Source of the DNA: Achromobacter spanius
GTDB taxonomy: Bacteria > Pseudomonadota > Gammaproteobacteria > Burkholderiales > Burkholderiaceae_B
Direction of reading: 5' to 3'
DNA length: 64,000 nt
NCBI RefSeq assembly: GCF_002812705.1
Contig: NZ_CP025030.1
Span: forward strand, 1,984,001-2,048,000
A model generated the notes under the pieces. That model was not told the DNA's origin. It saw nothing but the letters and a program-made list of their open reading frames with translations, and made no database searches. Shown in pieces: positions 51,884-60,537 of this stretch (its first letter is position 1; the number at the start of each line of letters is the position of its first letter). A program made the position numbers and the translations under genes.

Positions 51884-54063
51884 GCCTGTTCTCCCAGATC
51901 GGCCAGCACGTCGGCCAGGCCCGCCAGCACTTCCTCGGTGTCGGCGAACGCCGCGCGTTCCAGCACCTTCGAGATGCTGGGCGAGGCTTCGCCGCCGGTG
52001 ACGCGCTTGATCGGCTGGTCCAGCCAATCAAAGTAGCGCCGCTGGATTTCGTCGGACAGCATCGCGCCGTAGGACGTGCCGCGCGCGCCCTGCTCCACGA
52101 TCAGCACGTTGTTGGTCTTCTGGATGCTGGCGCCGATGGTGTCCCAATCGAGGCTGGCGCGGTCCAGCGTGCGCAGGTCGATCACTTCGGCGTCCACGCC
52201 TGCTTCCTCGGCCGCCTTGAGCGCGCGGCTGACCATCGACAGGTACGTCAGGATGGTGACCTTGCCGCCTTCGCGGCGCACGCGGGCGCGGCCAAACGGA
52301 ATGGCGTAGTCCAGGTCGCCGTCGGCCACGTCGCCCGACGACGCATACAAGTCCACGTGTTCGATGACCAGCACCGGATCCTTGGAGGCCAGCGCGGTGT
52401 TCATCAGCCCCACGTAGTCATAAGGCGTGGAGGGCGCCACGATGCGCCAGCCCGGCGCGGTGGCGAAGATGCCGGCCGGGTCCATCGAATGCTGCGAGCC
52501 ATAGCCCGTGCCCATCGCGACCTTGGTGCGCAGCACGAAGGGCACGTCGATGTCGCCGCCGAACATGTGGCGGGCCTTGCCGATCTGGTTGAAGATCTGG
52601 TCGGCCGCCACCCACATGAAGTCGGGGTACATGAATTCAACGATGGGCTTATAGCGCCCGTCCATTGCCAGGCCGCCGCCCAAGCCGGCGAAGGCGTTCT
52701 CGGAAATCGGGGTGCCCAGCACGCGGTCGGGATACTTGTCCTTCAGGCCGCGCGTGGCGCCGTTGGTGCCGCCCTTCAAGCGGTGCACGTCTTCGCCCAG
52801 CACGATGACGCCGGGGTCGGTTTCCATGCGGCGGTCCAGCACGTCGGCCACGGCATCGACGAACTTGCGTTCGACCTTGGCGCCCGTGTAGTCGTCGGCG
52901 TCCTGGTAGCGCAGGCCGGCCAGTTCGGCCCCATCACTGCGCAGGCCCACGTCGCGGAAGTCCGGGCGTGGCCAGAGGTCGGCGCGCACGCGGCGCTTGC
53001 CGCCGTCAGCCGCTTCGGTCAGGCGGCTGCATACGTCTTTCATGACGTCCTTGCAGCGTTGGCGCAGCGCGTCCACTTCCGCTTGCGTGATCAGTTGGCG
53101 GCCGATCATTTCGGTGGCGATCTTGTCCAGCGGATCGCGGCGGCGCCATTGCGCTTCTTCGTCCTTGGTGCGGTAGCCAAAGGCGCTGCCGGGAAATGGG
53201 CCGTTCTGGTGGAAGAAGCGGTAGACGTCCACTTCCACGATGGTCGGGCCGTTGCCCGCGCGCATGTGCGCCACGGCCTCCGACATGGCCAGATGCACGG
53301 CCAGCGGGTCCATGCCGTCGACTTTCCACGATGGAATGTTGAAGGCCAGGCCACGCGCGGAAAGGCGCGGTTCGGCGGTGGACTCTTCCACCGTGGTGGA
53401 CACGGCGTAGCGGTTGTTCTCGATGAAGAAGCACAGCGGCGTCTTCCACGCGGCGGTCAGGTTCATCGTTTCCAGCACGGACCCGATGTTCACCGCGCCG
53501 TCGCCGAAGTAGGTGACGGCCACGCGGTCGGTGCCCGCGTGCTTGTGCGCCCAGCCCGCGCCCGCCGCCAGCGGCACGCCGCCGCCCACGATGGCGTTGG
53601 TGCCCAGCGCGCCCGCTTCCAGCCAGCGCAGGTGCATGCTGCCCCCACGGCCCCGGCAATAGCCTTGCGCCAGGCCCATGATCTCGGCCAGCGTCTTTTG
53701 CAGGACTTCATCAATGGCGGGCGTGAGCGGGTTGCGCGGGTCCAGGCCCAGCGGGGCCACGTGTTGCAACGCCTTGGCCAGAAACTGGTGGTGCCCGCGA
53801 TGCGAGCCGTTGATCTGGTCGCCCGCGCTCAGGGCCAGCACGGAACCGACCGCGCCGCCTTCCTGGCCCACGGACGAGTGCGCGGGGCCGTGCACCAGGC
53901 CTTCGGCGGCCAGGTCCAGCACGGCTTCTTCAAAAGCGCGTATCCAGTGCAACTGGGTGAGCATGGTGCCGAGCAGGGCGGGGTCCGCCTGCTGCCAGTC
54001 GCCGGTGTCAACCGTCAGTTGCCGCCAGGGCGCTTGGGACTCAAGCGGTTGGTAGGTGGCCAT
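51880..54063 (-). CDS. Fused 2-oxoacid dehydrogenase E1 (alpha and beta in one chain)
   Basis: 727 residues. The first part (about 30-350) is an E1-alpha: AHSSVGQEGGAVGS, SHRGHHQFLAKA, and the thiamine-diphosphate motif GDGAVN (187-192) ending in NN (216-217). The second (about 390-727) is an E1-beta with VIVLGEDVHRLKGG, FMYPDFMWVAADQIFNQIGK and VTILTYLSMVSRALKAAEEA. In most bacteria these are two genes for branched-chain or acetoin-type enzymes. It is the first E gene, with an SDR upstream. Confidence 0.9.
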   Translation of the reverse strand: MATYQPLESQAPWRQLTVDTGDWQQADPALLGTMLTQLHWIRAFEEAVLDLAAEGLVHGPAHSSVGQEGGAVGSVLALSAGDQINGSHRGHHQFLAKALQHVAPLGLDPRNPLTPAIDEVLQKTLAEIMGLAQGYCRGRGGSMHLRWLEAGALGTNAIVGGGVPLAAGAGWAHKHAGTDRVAVTYFGDGAVNIGSVLETMNLTAAWKTPLCFFIENNRYAVSTTVEESTAEPRLSARGLAFNIPSWKVDGMDPLAVHLAMSEAVAHMRAGNGPTIVEVDVYRFFHQNGPFPGSAFGYRTKDEEAQWRRRDPLDKIATEMIGRQLITQAEVDALRQRCKDVMKDVCSRLTEAADGGKRRVRADLWPRPDFRDVGLRSDGAELAGLRYQDADDYTGAKVERKFVDAVADVLDRRMETDPGVIVLGEDVHRLKGGTNGATRGLKDKYPDRVLGTPISENAFAGLGGGLAMDGRYKPIVEFMYPDFMWVAADQIFNQIGKARHMFGGDIDVPFVLRTKVAMGTGYGSQHSMDPAGIFATAPGWRIVAPSTPYDYVGLMNTALASKDPVLVIEHVDLYASSGDVADGDLDYAIPFGRARVRREGGKVTILTYLSMVSRALKAAEEAGVDAEVIDLRTLDRASLDWDTIGASIQKTNNVLIVEQGARGTSYGAMLSDEIQRRYFDWLDQPIKRVTGGEASPSISKVLERAAFADTEEVLAGLADVLADLGEQA

Positions 54064-54099
54064 GAGTGTGTCTCCAGAATGTTTTTAGCGTCAGTGCGA

Positions 54100-54888
54100 T
54101 TAAAGGTAGCTGTAGCGGCTCCAGCCGCCATCGGCCACCAGGGTGTGTCCGGTGATGTAGGCGGCCTGGCGCGATGCCAGGAAAACCGCCAGGTCGGCCA
54201 TTTCGGCCGGCTGCGCCATGCGCCGCAGGGGCGTGCGCTGTTTCAGGCGTTCGGGGTCAAGACGGCCGCGCGCCGCCAGGTCGCGCACCAGGTCGGTTTC
54301 AACGTAGCCGGGCGCCAGCGCATTCACGCGCACCCCCATCGGGCCCCATTCCACCGCCAGTGTTTCGGTCAAGAGCACGACGGCGCCCTTGGTGGCGCAG
54401 TAGGCGGCGCGGTCGGGCGCGGCCACCACGCCGTACATCGAGGCCAGGTTGATGATGCTGCCCGAGCCGGCCGGCACCATGCGGCGGCCCGCCGCCTGCG
54501 CGCAAAGAAATACGCCCGTCAGGTTGATGTCCACGGCGCGGCGCCATTCATCCACGGTGACTTCCAGCGTGGGCTTGTTGGCCGAGATGCCGGCGTTGTT
54601 GATCAATACGTCGATGCCGCCCCAGGCCTGTTCGACCTGGGCGAACGCGCGCTCGACCGCGTCGGCGTCGGTCACGGATGCCTGCACGGCCATGGCGTCG
54701 CCGCCCGCCGTTTTCAAGTCCGCCACGGCGGCGTCCAGCGCGGTGGCGTCCATGTCCAGCAAGGCCACGCGCGCGCCTTGGCGCACAAAGGCCTGCGCGG
54801 TGGAAAAGCCGATGCCCTTGGCGCCGCCGGTAATGACGACGCGCTGGCCACGCAGCTCGCTGTGGATGACTTCTGTGGTGTGGTCCAA
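54100..54888 (-). CDS. SDR family oxidoreductase
   Basis: 262 residues from a TTG at 54886-54888, which has AGG upstream and is the only sensible start because an ATG further upstream (55005) would run into the LivF gene. TGGAKGIG (cofactor), NNAG in LINNAGISANK, the YCATK catalytic pair and VADGG near the end. It sits between LivF and E1 on the same strand and may oxidise the imported compound to a 2-oxoacid or ketone. Start uncertain. Confidence 0.85.
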   Translation of the reverse strand: MDHTTEVIHSELRGQRVVITGGAKGIGFSTAQAFVRQGARVALLDMDATALDAAVADLKTAGGDAMAVQASVTDADAVERAFAQVEQAWGGIDVLINNAGISANKPTLEVTVDEWRRAVDINLTGVFLCAQAAGRRMVPAGSGSIINLASMYGVVAAPDRAAYCATKGAVVLLTETLAVEWGPMGVRVNALAPGYVETDLVRDLAARGRLDPERLKQRTPLRRMAQPAEMADLAVFLASRQAAYITGHTLVADGGWSRYSYL

Positions 54889-54925
54889 GATAGTTGCCTG
54901 TAAAGGATTTGCGTGCGGGCGGCGG

Positions 54926-55693
54926 TCAGACCGCCAGCCATTCCTGGACGACGTCCTGGCGCTCATGCAACTGCGCGGGCGGTCCTTCAAACACGATGCG
55001 GCCATGGCCCATGACGCTGACGCGCGTCGACACTTTCAGCGCAATCGTCAGCTTCTGTTCCACCAGCACGACCGACACGCCGCGCTTGTGGATATCGCGG
55101 ATCACGTCGGCGATGACTTCCACGATCTTCGGCGCCAGCCCTTCGGTGGGTTCGTCGATCAGCATGACCTTGGGGTTGCCCAGCAGCGAACGGCACATGG
55201 TCAGCATCTGCTGTTCGCCGCCCGACAGGTTGCCCGCGCGGGTGTTGCTGCGTTCCTTCAGGCGCGGGAAGTAGTCGAACATCTGCGCGGCGGTCCAGTG
55301 CGGCGCGTCGTCGCGCTTGGCTTGTTCGCCCATGCGCAGGTTTTCGTCCACGGTCAGGTTGGCGAAGACCTCGCGTTCTTCCGGCACAAAGCCCAGCCCG
55401 GCGCGCGCGATTTCAAAGGGGCGCTTGTTGGTGATGTCGCGCCCTTCAATGGCGATGCGTCCGCCGGTCACGTCCACCAAACCCATGATGCTCTTCAGGG
55501 TGGTGGAGCGGCCCGCGCCGTTGCGGCCCAGCAGGCTGACGACTTCGCCGCGCCCGATGGACAGGTCGATGCCATGCAGGATATGGCTCTTGCCGTAGTG
55601 CGCATGCACGCCTTGCAGGCTGAGCAGGGGCGATGAAGGGGTTGGGTGCGGGCTTTGGTGCGTGGCGGGGTGCGCAGTTGGGTAAATGGTCAT
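54926..55693 (-). CDS. livF: Liv-type ABC ATPase (LivF-like) with a Walker A Lys-to-Arg change
   Basis: 255 residues. Walker A is GRNGAGRST (56-64), where position 62 is Arg in place of the usual Lys. The signature LSGGEQQMLTMCRSL, Walker B VMLIDEPTEGLAP and a C-terminal VQEWLAV are otherwise normal. A Pro/His-rich 20-residue tail precedes it. It overlaps livG by ATGA (55690-55693). Whether this Arg lowers ATP hydrolysis is not known; the partner LivG has an intact Lys. Confidence 0.92.
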   Translation of the reverse strand: MTIYPTAHPATHQSPHPTPSSPLLSLQGVHAHYGKSHILHGIDLSIGRGEVVSLLGRNGAGRSTTLKSIMGLVDVTGGRIAIEGRDITNKRPFEIARAGLGFVPEEREVFANLTVDENLRMGEQAKRDDAPHWTAAQMFDYFPRLKERSNTRAGNLSGGEQQMLTMCRSLLGNPKVMLIDEPTEGLAPKIVEVIADVIRDIHKRGVSVVLVEQKLTIALKVSTRVSVMGHGRIVFEGPPAQLHERQDVVQEWLAV

Positions 55694-56442
55694 ACCGTTT
55701 CCTCTCCCAGGTAGGCTTCGCGCACGCGAGCGTCGCCACGGATGGCGGCGGGCGTGCCGGTGGCCAGGATCTCGCCGTACACCAGCACGCTGATGCGATC
55801 GGCCAAGGAAAACACCACTTGCATGTCGTGCTCGACGATCAGCAAGGTGCAGTCGCGCGTAACGTCCTTGATGAGTTCCACCGTGTAATCGACTTCGTGC
55901 TGCGACATGCCGGCCATGGGTTCATCCAGCAGGATGACCTTGGGGCGCGAGGCTAGCGTCATGCCGATTTCCAGCGAGCGCTGTTCGGAGTAGTTCAGGT
56001 CGCCCGCGGCGGTGTGTTGCTTGGGCGTCAGCCGCACCTTTTCCAGCAGACGGTCCACGTCTTCGTTCACCGCGCGGTTGCGCGCGATGGGGCGCCAGAA
56101 GTTGTAGACCAGCCCGTGCATGCGCTGCACGGCCAGGCGCAGGTTTTCACGCACGGACAGGCGCGGGAACACATTGGTGATCTGGAACGAACGCGCCAGC
56201 CCCAGCCGGTTGATGGCTTCGGGCGCCAGGCCGCCGATGGATCGCGAGCGCAGGCTGATGTTGCCCGAGGTGGGCGCGAACGAGCCTGACATCAGGTGGA
56301 ACAGCGTGGACTTGCCCGCGCCGTTGGGGCCGATGACCGCATGGCGTTCACCGGCTTCGATCGTCAGGTTTACGCCCCGGATGATCTCCGCTTGGCCAAA
56401 GGACTTGCGCACATCGGTCAGGGTCAGGATCTCGTGGCTCAT
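55690..56442 (-). CDS. livG: Liv-type ABC ATPase (LivG-like)
   Basis: 250 residues from the ATG at 56440-56442, overlapping livM by ATGA. Walker A GPNGAGKST, a degenerate signature LNYSEQRSLEIGMTLA, Walker B VILLDEPMAGMS, H-loop IVEHDM. Typical of LivG-type importer subunits of the branched-chain amino acid family. The substrate probably differs from amino acids, given the operon. Confidence 0.93.
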   Translation of the reverse strand: MSHEILTLTDVRKSFGQAEIIRGVNLTIEAGERHAVIGPNGAGKSTLFHLMSGSFAPTSGNISLRSRSIGGLAPEAINRLGLARSFQITNVFPRLSVRENLRLAVQRMHGLVYNFWRPIARNRAVNEDVDRLLEKVRLTPKQHTAAGDLNYSEQRSLEIGMTLASRPKVILLDEPMAGMSQHEVDYTVELIKDVTRDCTLLIVEHDMQVVFSLADRISVLVYGEILATGTPAAIRGDARVREAYLGEETV

Positions 56443-57707
56443 TTTGCGGGCTCCAGCACAGGGGCGGCGTTGCCGTCGTTGCGCCACAGGGCCAGCGCCC
56501 AGCGGCAGGCTGCAAGCCCCAAGGCAAACAGCGCTACAGGGACCAGCCAGGTCGACCAGGCCAGCGGCGCCCAATCCTGGCCGAACAGCGTAATGGCGGG
56601 CCAGCCGGCGTCGGGGTTCATGGCCAGCAGCGAACGGTAGTCGCGCGCGAACATGCGTTGCAGCAGTTCCACCGAGAACACGGTGGCGGCAGTCAACAGC
56701 AGGCCGCCCGCCACCGACACCAGCGCGCGCGGCAGCCAGTTGGCCAGGCCGCGTTCACGCAGCGACTTGGCGGCGCGCTGCACCAGGCCCACCAGGCCGT
56801 CGGGCACGAACAACATCACCAGCACAAACAGAACGCCTTGGTACAGCAGCCACGAGCGCGTGATGTCGGCCAGCGTCTGCGACAGGAACGTCAGCACGGC
56901 GGCGCCCAGTACGGGACCTAGAAACGCATTTACGCCGCCGATGTAAGCGAACAGCACGGCGTCGGTGGACAGCTTGACCTCAAACAGCACGTAGTTGCCG
57001 GCTTCGATATTCAAGGCCTGCAAGCCGCCCGCGATGCCGGCGAACATGGCCGACAAGGCAAACACCATGGTCTTGAGCGTGTGCGGGCGGTAGCCCAGGT
57101 AGCGCAGGCGGTTGGCGTTTTCGCGCAGGCCCAGCGTCAAGCGGCCCAGCGGCGTGCGGGTCAGGCCGTATAGCGCGGCAAGCGAAATCAGCACCCAGGC
57201 CAGCACCAGGAAGTACACCTCGATGTCGGAACCAAAGGTAAAGCCCCAGGCCGGCATGCGCATGGCGGATACGCCGGCTTCGCCGCCGAACACGCCTTTC
57301 AGGTGCGGCGCCAGCGCGTGCAGCAGTTCAGCCAGCGCCAGCGTGATCATCGAAAAGTACACGCCCGAACGCATGGTGGCGAACCAGCCGGCGACCAGCC
57401 CGAACAACAGCCCGGCCACGCCGCCCACCAGCGGCATCAAGGGCGTGGGCAACAGGCCCGCGCCGCCCAGGGCGTTCATGGCGTGGATGGTGGCGAAGGT
57501 GCCCACGCCGAAGTACGCGGCATGGCCGAAGGACAGCATGCCGCCCTGGCCGGCCAGCAGATTGAAGGCGCAGGCGAAAAGCGCGGCAATCAGCATCTGC
57601 ACGGCGGCCACCAACTGGCCCGGGGGCAGCAGCCAGGGCAAGGCGCACAGCGCGGCCACGCACAGGGCCAGCAGCAAGGCGCCGGAGGCAAGACGGGTGT
57701 GGCTCAT
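56439..57707 (-). CDS. livM: Liv-type ABC permease (LivM-like)
   Basis: 422 residues from the ATG at 57705-57707. About ten hydrophobic segments, with the LivM marks LLAGQGGMLSFGHAAYFGVG, GLRENANRLRYLGYRPHTLK and IAGGLQALNIEAGN. It is longer than the usual LivM (about 320-350) because of two extra hydrophobic segments at the C-terminus (about 330-415). It overlaps livH by ATGA. Confidence 0.92.
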   Translation of the reverse strand: MSHTRLASGALLLALCVAALCALPWLLPPGQLVAAVQMLIAALFACAFNLLAGQGGMLSFGHAAYFGVGTFATIHAMNALGGAGLLPTPLMPLVGGVAGLLFGLVAGWFATMRSGVYFSMITLALAELLHALAPHLKGVFGGEAGVSAMRMPAWGFTFGSDIEVYFLVLAWVLISLAALYGLTRTPLGRLTLGLRENANRLRYLGYRPHTLKTMVFALSAMFAGIAGGLQALNIEAGNYVLFEVKLSTDAVLFAYIGGVNAFLGPVLGAAVLTFLSQTLADITRSWLLYQGVLFVLVMLFVPDGLVGLVQRAAKSLRERGLANWLPRALVSVAGGLLLTAATVFSVELLQRMFARDYRSLLAMNPDAGWPAITLFGQDWAPLAWSTWLVPVALFALGLAACRWALALWRNDGNAAPVLEPAK

Positions 57708-58645
57708 GCTTGCTCTCCCTTCAGGCCCGACGGCTTGACCAGCAGCACCACCAGCATCAGCAGGAAGGGCAGGGTGGCCGCCAGGCTGGACACCTTCACG
57801 GTCATCAGGCCGCCCACGCTTTCGGCCCATTCGCCCGCGCCGAACAGGCCGAAGAGCGAGGCCAGGCTGGCGTCGATACCGACCGAGAACGAACTGATCA
57901 GGCCGATCAGCAACGAGGCGATCATGGCGCCTTCCAGCGAGCCGAGCCCGCCCACGACGACCACCACGAACACCAGCACGCCCAGTTCAAGCGCCATGTT
58001 GGGGTTGGTGGTGTAGAACGCGCCCGCCACCGCGCCGGCAAGGCCGGCCATGGCCGCGCCCACGCCGAACACGCTCATGAAGACGAGCGGCACGTTGTGG
58101 CCCAGCGCTTCGGCCATGCGCGGCCGGTAGATGGCCGAGCGCACGACGATGCCCACGCGGGTGCGCGACAGCAGCAGGTAGATGACGGCGAACATCGCCA
58201 GCGACACGCCGCCCATCAAGAGGCGGTAGAAGGGGTAGTCCGCATCGAACACGCGAAAGGCCGCGAAGTTCAGGAATTGGGGAACGCGGTAGTCAACGGG
58301 GAAGTCACCGTAGAACAGCTTGATGAGCTCGGCCACGATGAAGGCCAGCCCGAAGGTGACGAGTAGTTCCTGCGCATGGCCGAACTTGTGGACGCGGCGC
58401 AGGAAAAAGCGTTCCACGCCCATGCCCAGCACGCCCGCGATCAGGGTGGCCAGCACCAGCGCCGTCCAGAAGCCGGTGACGGGCGAAAGCGTATACGCGG
58501 CGTAGGCGCCGATCATGTAGAACGAGGCGTGCGCGAAGTTCAGCACGCCCATCATCCCGAAAATCAGCGTCAGGCCCGCCGACACCATGAATAGCAGCAG
58601 GCCGTAGATCACGCCGTTCAACAGCGAGACGGTAAAGTATTCCAT
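57704..58645 (-). CDS. livH: Liv-type ABC permease (LivH-like)
   Basis: 313 residues with about eight hydrophobic segments. Typical GVIYGLLLFMVSAGLTLIFG start, MGVLNFAHASFYMIGAYAA, GLAGAVAGAF and VVVGGLGSLEGAMIASLLIG. It is the first permease of the operon and lies downstream of the binding-protein gene (58871), separated by the paired hairpin repeats. Confidence 0.94.
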   Translation of the reverse strand: MEYFTVSLLNGVIYGLLLFMVSAGLTLIFGMMGVLNFAHASFYMIGAYAAYTLSPVTGFWTALVLATLIAGVLGMGVERFFLRRVHKFGHAQELLVTFGLAFIVAELIKLFYGDFPVDYRVPQFLNFAAFRVFDADYPFYRLLMGGVSLAMFAVIYLLLSRTRVGIVVRSAIYRPRMAEALGHNVPLVFMSVFGVGAAMAGLAGAVAGAFYTTNPNMALELGVLVFVVVVVGGLGSLEGAMIASLLIGLISSFSVGIDASLASLFGLFGAGEWAESVGGLMTVKVSSLAATLPFLLMLVVLLVKPSGLKGEQA

Positions 58646-58733
58646 GTCTGATCCATCATTCTTGCGTCAAGACGGCGGGGGCGTGTTGCGAGCCGGCCCG
58701 CGCCGGGGGAGCATGTTTTTTTGGTGGTGTGGT

Positions 58734-58864
58734 GATGGGTTGCGCGCGTTCGACATATGGGTTCGCGGCGTGATCGGTGCGCGCTTCACCCATCCTACGT
58801 AGGATGGGTGAAGCGCGCGAAGGCCACGCCGCGCACGCAACTATCGAACGCGCGCAACCCATCA
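58734..58864. repeat. Head-to-head pair of hairpin repeats with a 40-bp perfect palindrome
   Basis: GATGGGTTGCGCGCG (58734 on) to TTCACCCATCCTAC (58798) is followed directly by GTAGGATGGGTGAAGCGCGC (58799-58818) to CGCGCAACCCATC (ending 58864). The central 40 bp (58779-58818) is a perfect palindrome, and the whole unit can form a cruciform or long hairpin between livK and livH. Confidence 0.85.
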
Positions 58865-58870
58865 AGCAGC

Positions 58871-60106
58871 CTATTCCGGCCGCTTCATCTTGCACGTCGC
58901 CTGCACCGGCGCCGACACGTCCGCCGCCGCCAACACCTTCACCGGCTCAAAGCCCATGTCCGTGCCGTCGGCCTTGTACTTGGCGTTCTTGCTGACCTTG
59001 GACACCACCATCGGCAACTGCACCTGGTGGTCTTCTGCGCGCATCGTGTAGGTGCCCAGCGCCGACGTATAGGTGACCTTTTCCAGCGCGTTGGCCAGCG
59101 CCGGCACGGACAGCTTGCCGTCCTGCGGCGGAACCTGTTTCAGCGCTTCACCCAGGAAGCGCACGCCGATCACGGTCTGCGGTTCCGTATAGCTGGGGTA
59201 GTGGCCGGTCTTGGCCTTGTAGTCTTCGGCGAACTTGGCGCCTTCGTCGTCCGCTGCTTCGATGTTGTACGGGTGGGCGATGTAATGCCCCATCGCCACC
59301 TCGCCCGCGTTGGCCAGGTTGCCCACCTGGTCCAGGAACACGGTGGCGAAGCGCACCTTCAGTCCGCCGGCCTGGGTGGCCTTCATCAGCAACAGCAGGT
59401 CGTTGGACCAGTTGCCCGTGATGACGGTGTCGGGCGAGGCCGCGCGGATGCGCGCGACGTAGGGCGCGAAGTCCTGGATCTTGTTGACTTCGTGCAGCGT
59501 CTTGCCCACCACTTCATAGCCGTATTGCTTGGCGAAACGCTCGGTGGCGTCCTCCATGTCCTGGCCCCAGGAATAGTTCTGGTTGATGGCGTACACGCGC
59601 TTGCCCAGCGTGCCGTCGGCCGACATGACCGAGGCCAGCGACTTCACCCGCAGGTCGGCGTTGGTGGTGAAGCGGAAGTGGTAGAAGTGGCACTTCTGGC
59701 CGGTCAGTTCCAGCGCTTCGCCGCCGACGTTCAGGAAGACGACTTCCTTGCCGGGGTTGCGCAGGTTGTGCTTGCGCACGTCTTCGGTCAGTTGGCCCGA
59801 GATGGCCGACGACGAACCCTGGATCAGCACTTGCACGCCTTCGGCGGCGGCGGCGCGGAAGCGGTCGGAGGCGCCCACGGGGCCGCCCTGGTTGTCGAAC
59901 TCAACCAGTTCCAGCGGCTGGCCGTTCCAGCCGCCCGCCGCGTTGATGCGGTCCAGTTCATATTTGACCGCGGCGCGGAACATCAGGCCGGTCGAGGCCT
60001 GCGGGCCGGACAGCGTTTCGATCAGGCCGATCTTGACGGGTGCGGCGTGCGCCGATGCGGCGATGCCGGCCAGGCACAGCAGGCCGGTGGTGAAAGCCAA
60101 TTTCAT
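58871..60106 (-). CDS. Liv-type periplasmic substrate-binding protein (LivK-like)
   Basis: 411 residues. Signal peptide MKLAFTTGLLCLAGIAASAHA, then VKIGLIETLSGPQASTGLMF, the typical receptor start. The type I periplasmic binding fold runs on through VYAINQNYSWGQDMEDATER and NWSNDLLLLMKATQAGGLKV. It is first in the operon and feeds LivHMGF. The substrate is not an obvious amino acid; the linked SDR and 2-oxoacid dehydrogenase suggest a diol, acetoin-like or hydroxy-acid compound (inference). Confidence 0.92.
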   Translation of the reverse strand: MKLAFTTGLLCLAGIAASAHAAPVKIGLIETLSGPQASTGLMFRAAVKYELDRINAAGGWNGQPLELVEFDNQGGPVGASDRFRAAAAEGVQVLIQGSSSAISGQLTEDVRKHNLRNPGKEVVFLNVGGEALELTGQKCHFYHFRFTTNADLRVKSLASVMSADGTLGKRVYAINQNYSWGQDMEDATERFAKQYGYEVVGKTLHEVNKIQDFAPYVARIRAASPDTVITGNWSNDLLLLMKATQAGGLKVRFATVFLDQVGNLANAGEVAMGHYIAHPYNIEAADDEGAKFAEDYKAKTGHYPSYTEPQTVIGVRFLGEALKQVPPQDGKLSVPALANALEKVTYTSALGTYTMRAEDHQVQLPMVVSKVSKNAKYKADGTDMGFEPVKVLAAADVSAPVQATCKMKRPE

Positions 60107-60537
60107 GCGTGTCTCCTCCGTGGGACGGGAGTGGTGTTGTTTGCGTAGTTACGTGCGTACAGGATGCGTACGACCGCCATGCAAGCGCGCTTGGTGGCGG
60201 CTTTTGCAGGCCGGAGTCGGGCAAATCGGGATGGGGGGTATCGCAAGATGGGGGCGAATACCGTCGTGCTGCCGGTGGTATTCACCCTGTTGTCCCCGTC
60301 CTGTTTTGCGGCGCTTCGGCCTTGTTTTTCTCTGACTGGCTTGCCTGGAAACCTGAGTTGCTTTACGCTTTCCGGATAAGTTGTCAGTTAACTTTTATAA
60401 GTTGTCTGATAAATAATAGGGCAAGCGTTTTTCTCGTGTCAAGCGGCGCATTCAGGAGTTCAATCGCAGATGACACGGCGATCAGAGCGACCGCCGGCCC
60501 GCACTCAGAAGACAAAAGACAGACGACTGGAGACAGG
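60107..60537. other. Divergent intergenic region between the receptor gene and the SDR gene
   Basis: 431 bp. It carries the direct repeats at 60376-60408 and an AT-rich stretch (60362-60425), the likely promoter area. No RNA gene or ORF of coding character is seen in the remaining part. Confidence 0.6.
60376..60408. promoter_or_regulatory. Two 12-bp direct repeats, likely GntR operator
   Basis: ATAAGTTGTC(A/T)G is repeated at 60376-60387 and 60397-60408, start-to-start 21 bp, two helical turns. They lie 130-160 bp upstream of the SDR gene and in front of the Liv/E1 operon on the other side, so both could be controlled. Confidence 0.5.

Noticed and set aside
51874..54903. Plus-strand frame of 1009 codons opposite the E1 and SDR genes
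   Set aside because: Shadow of the fused E1 and its neighbours; no family signal and the real genes have full catalytic motifs.
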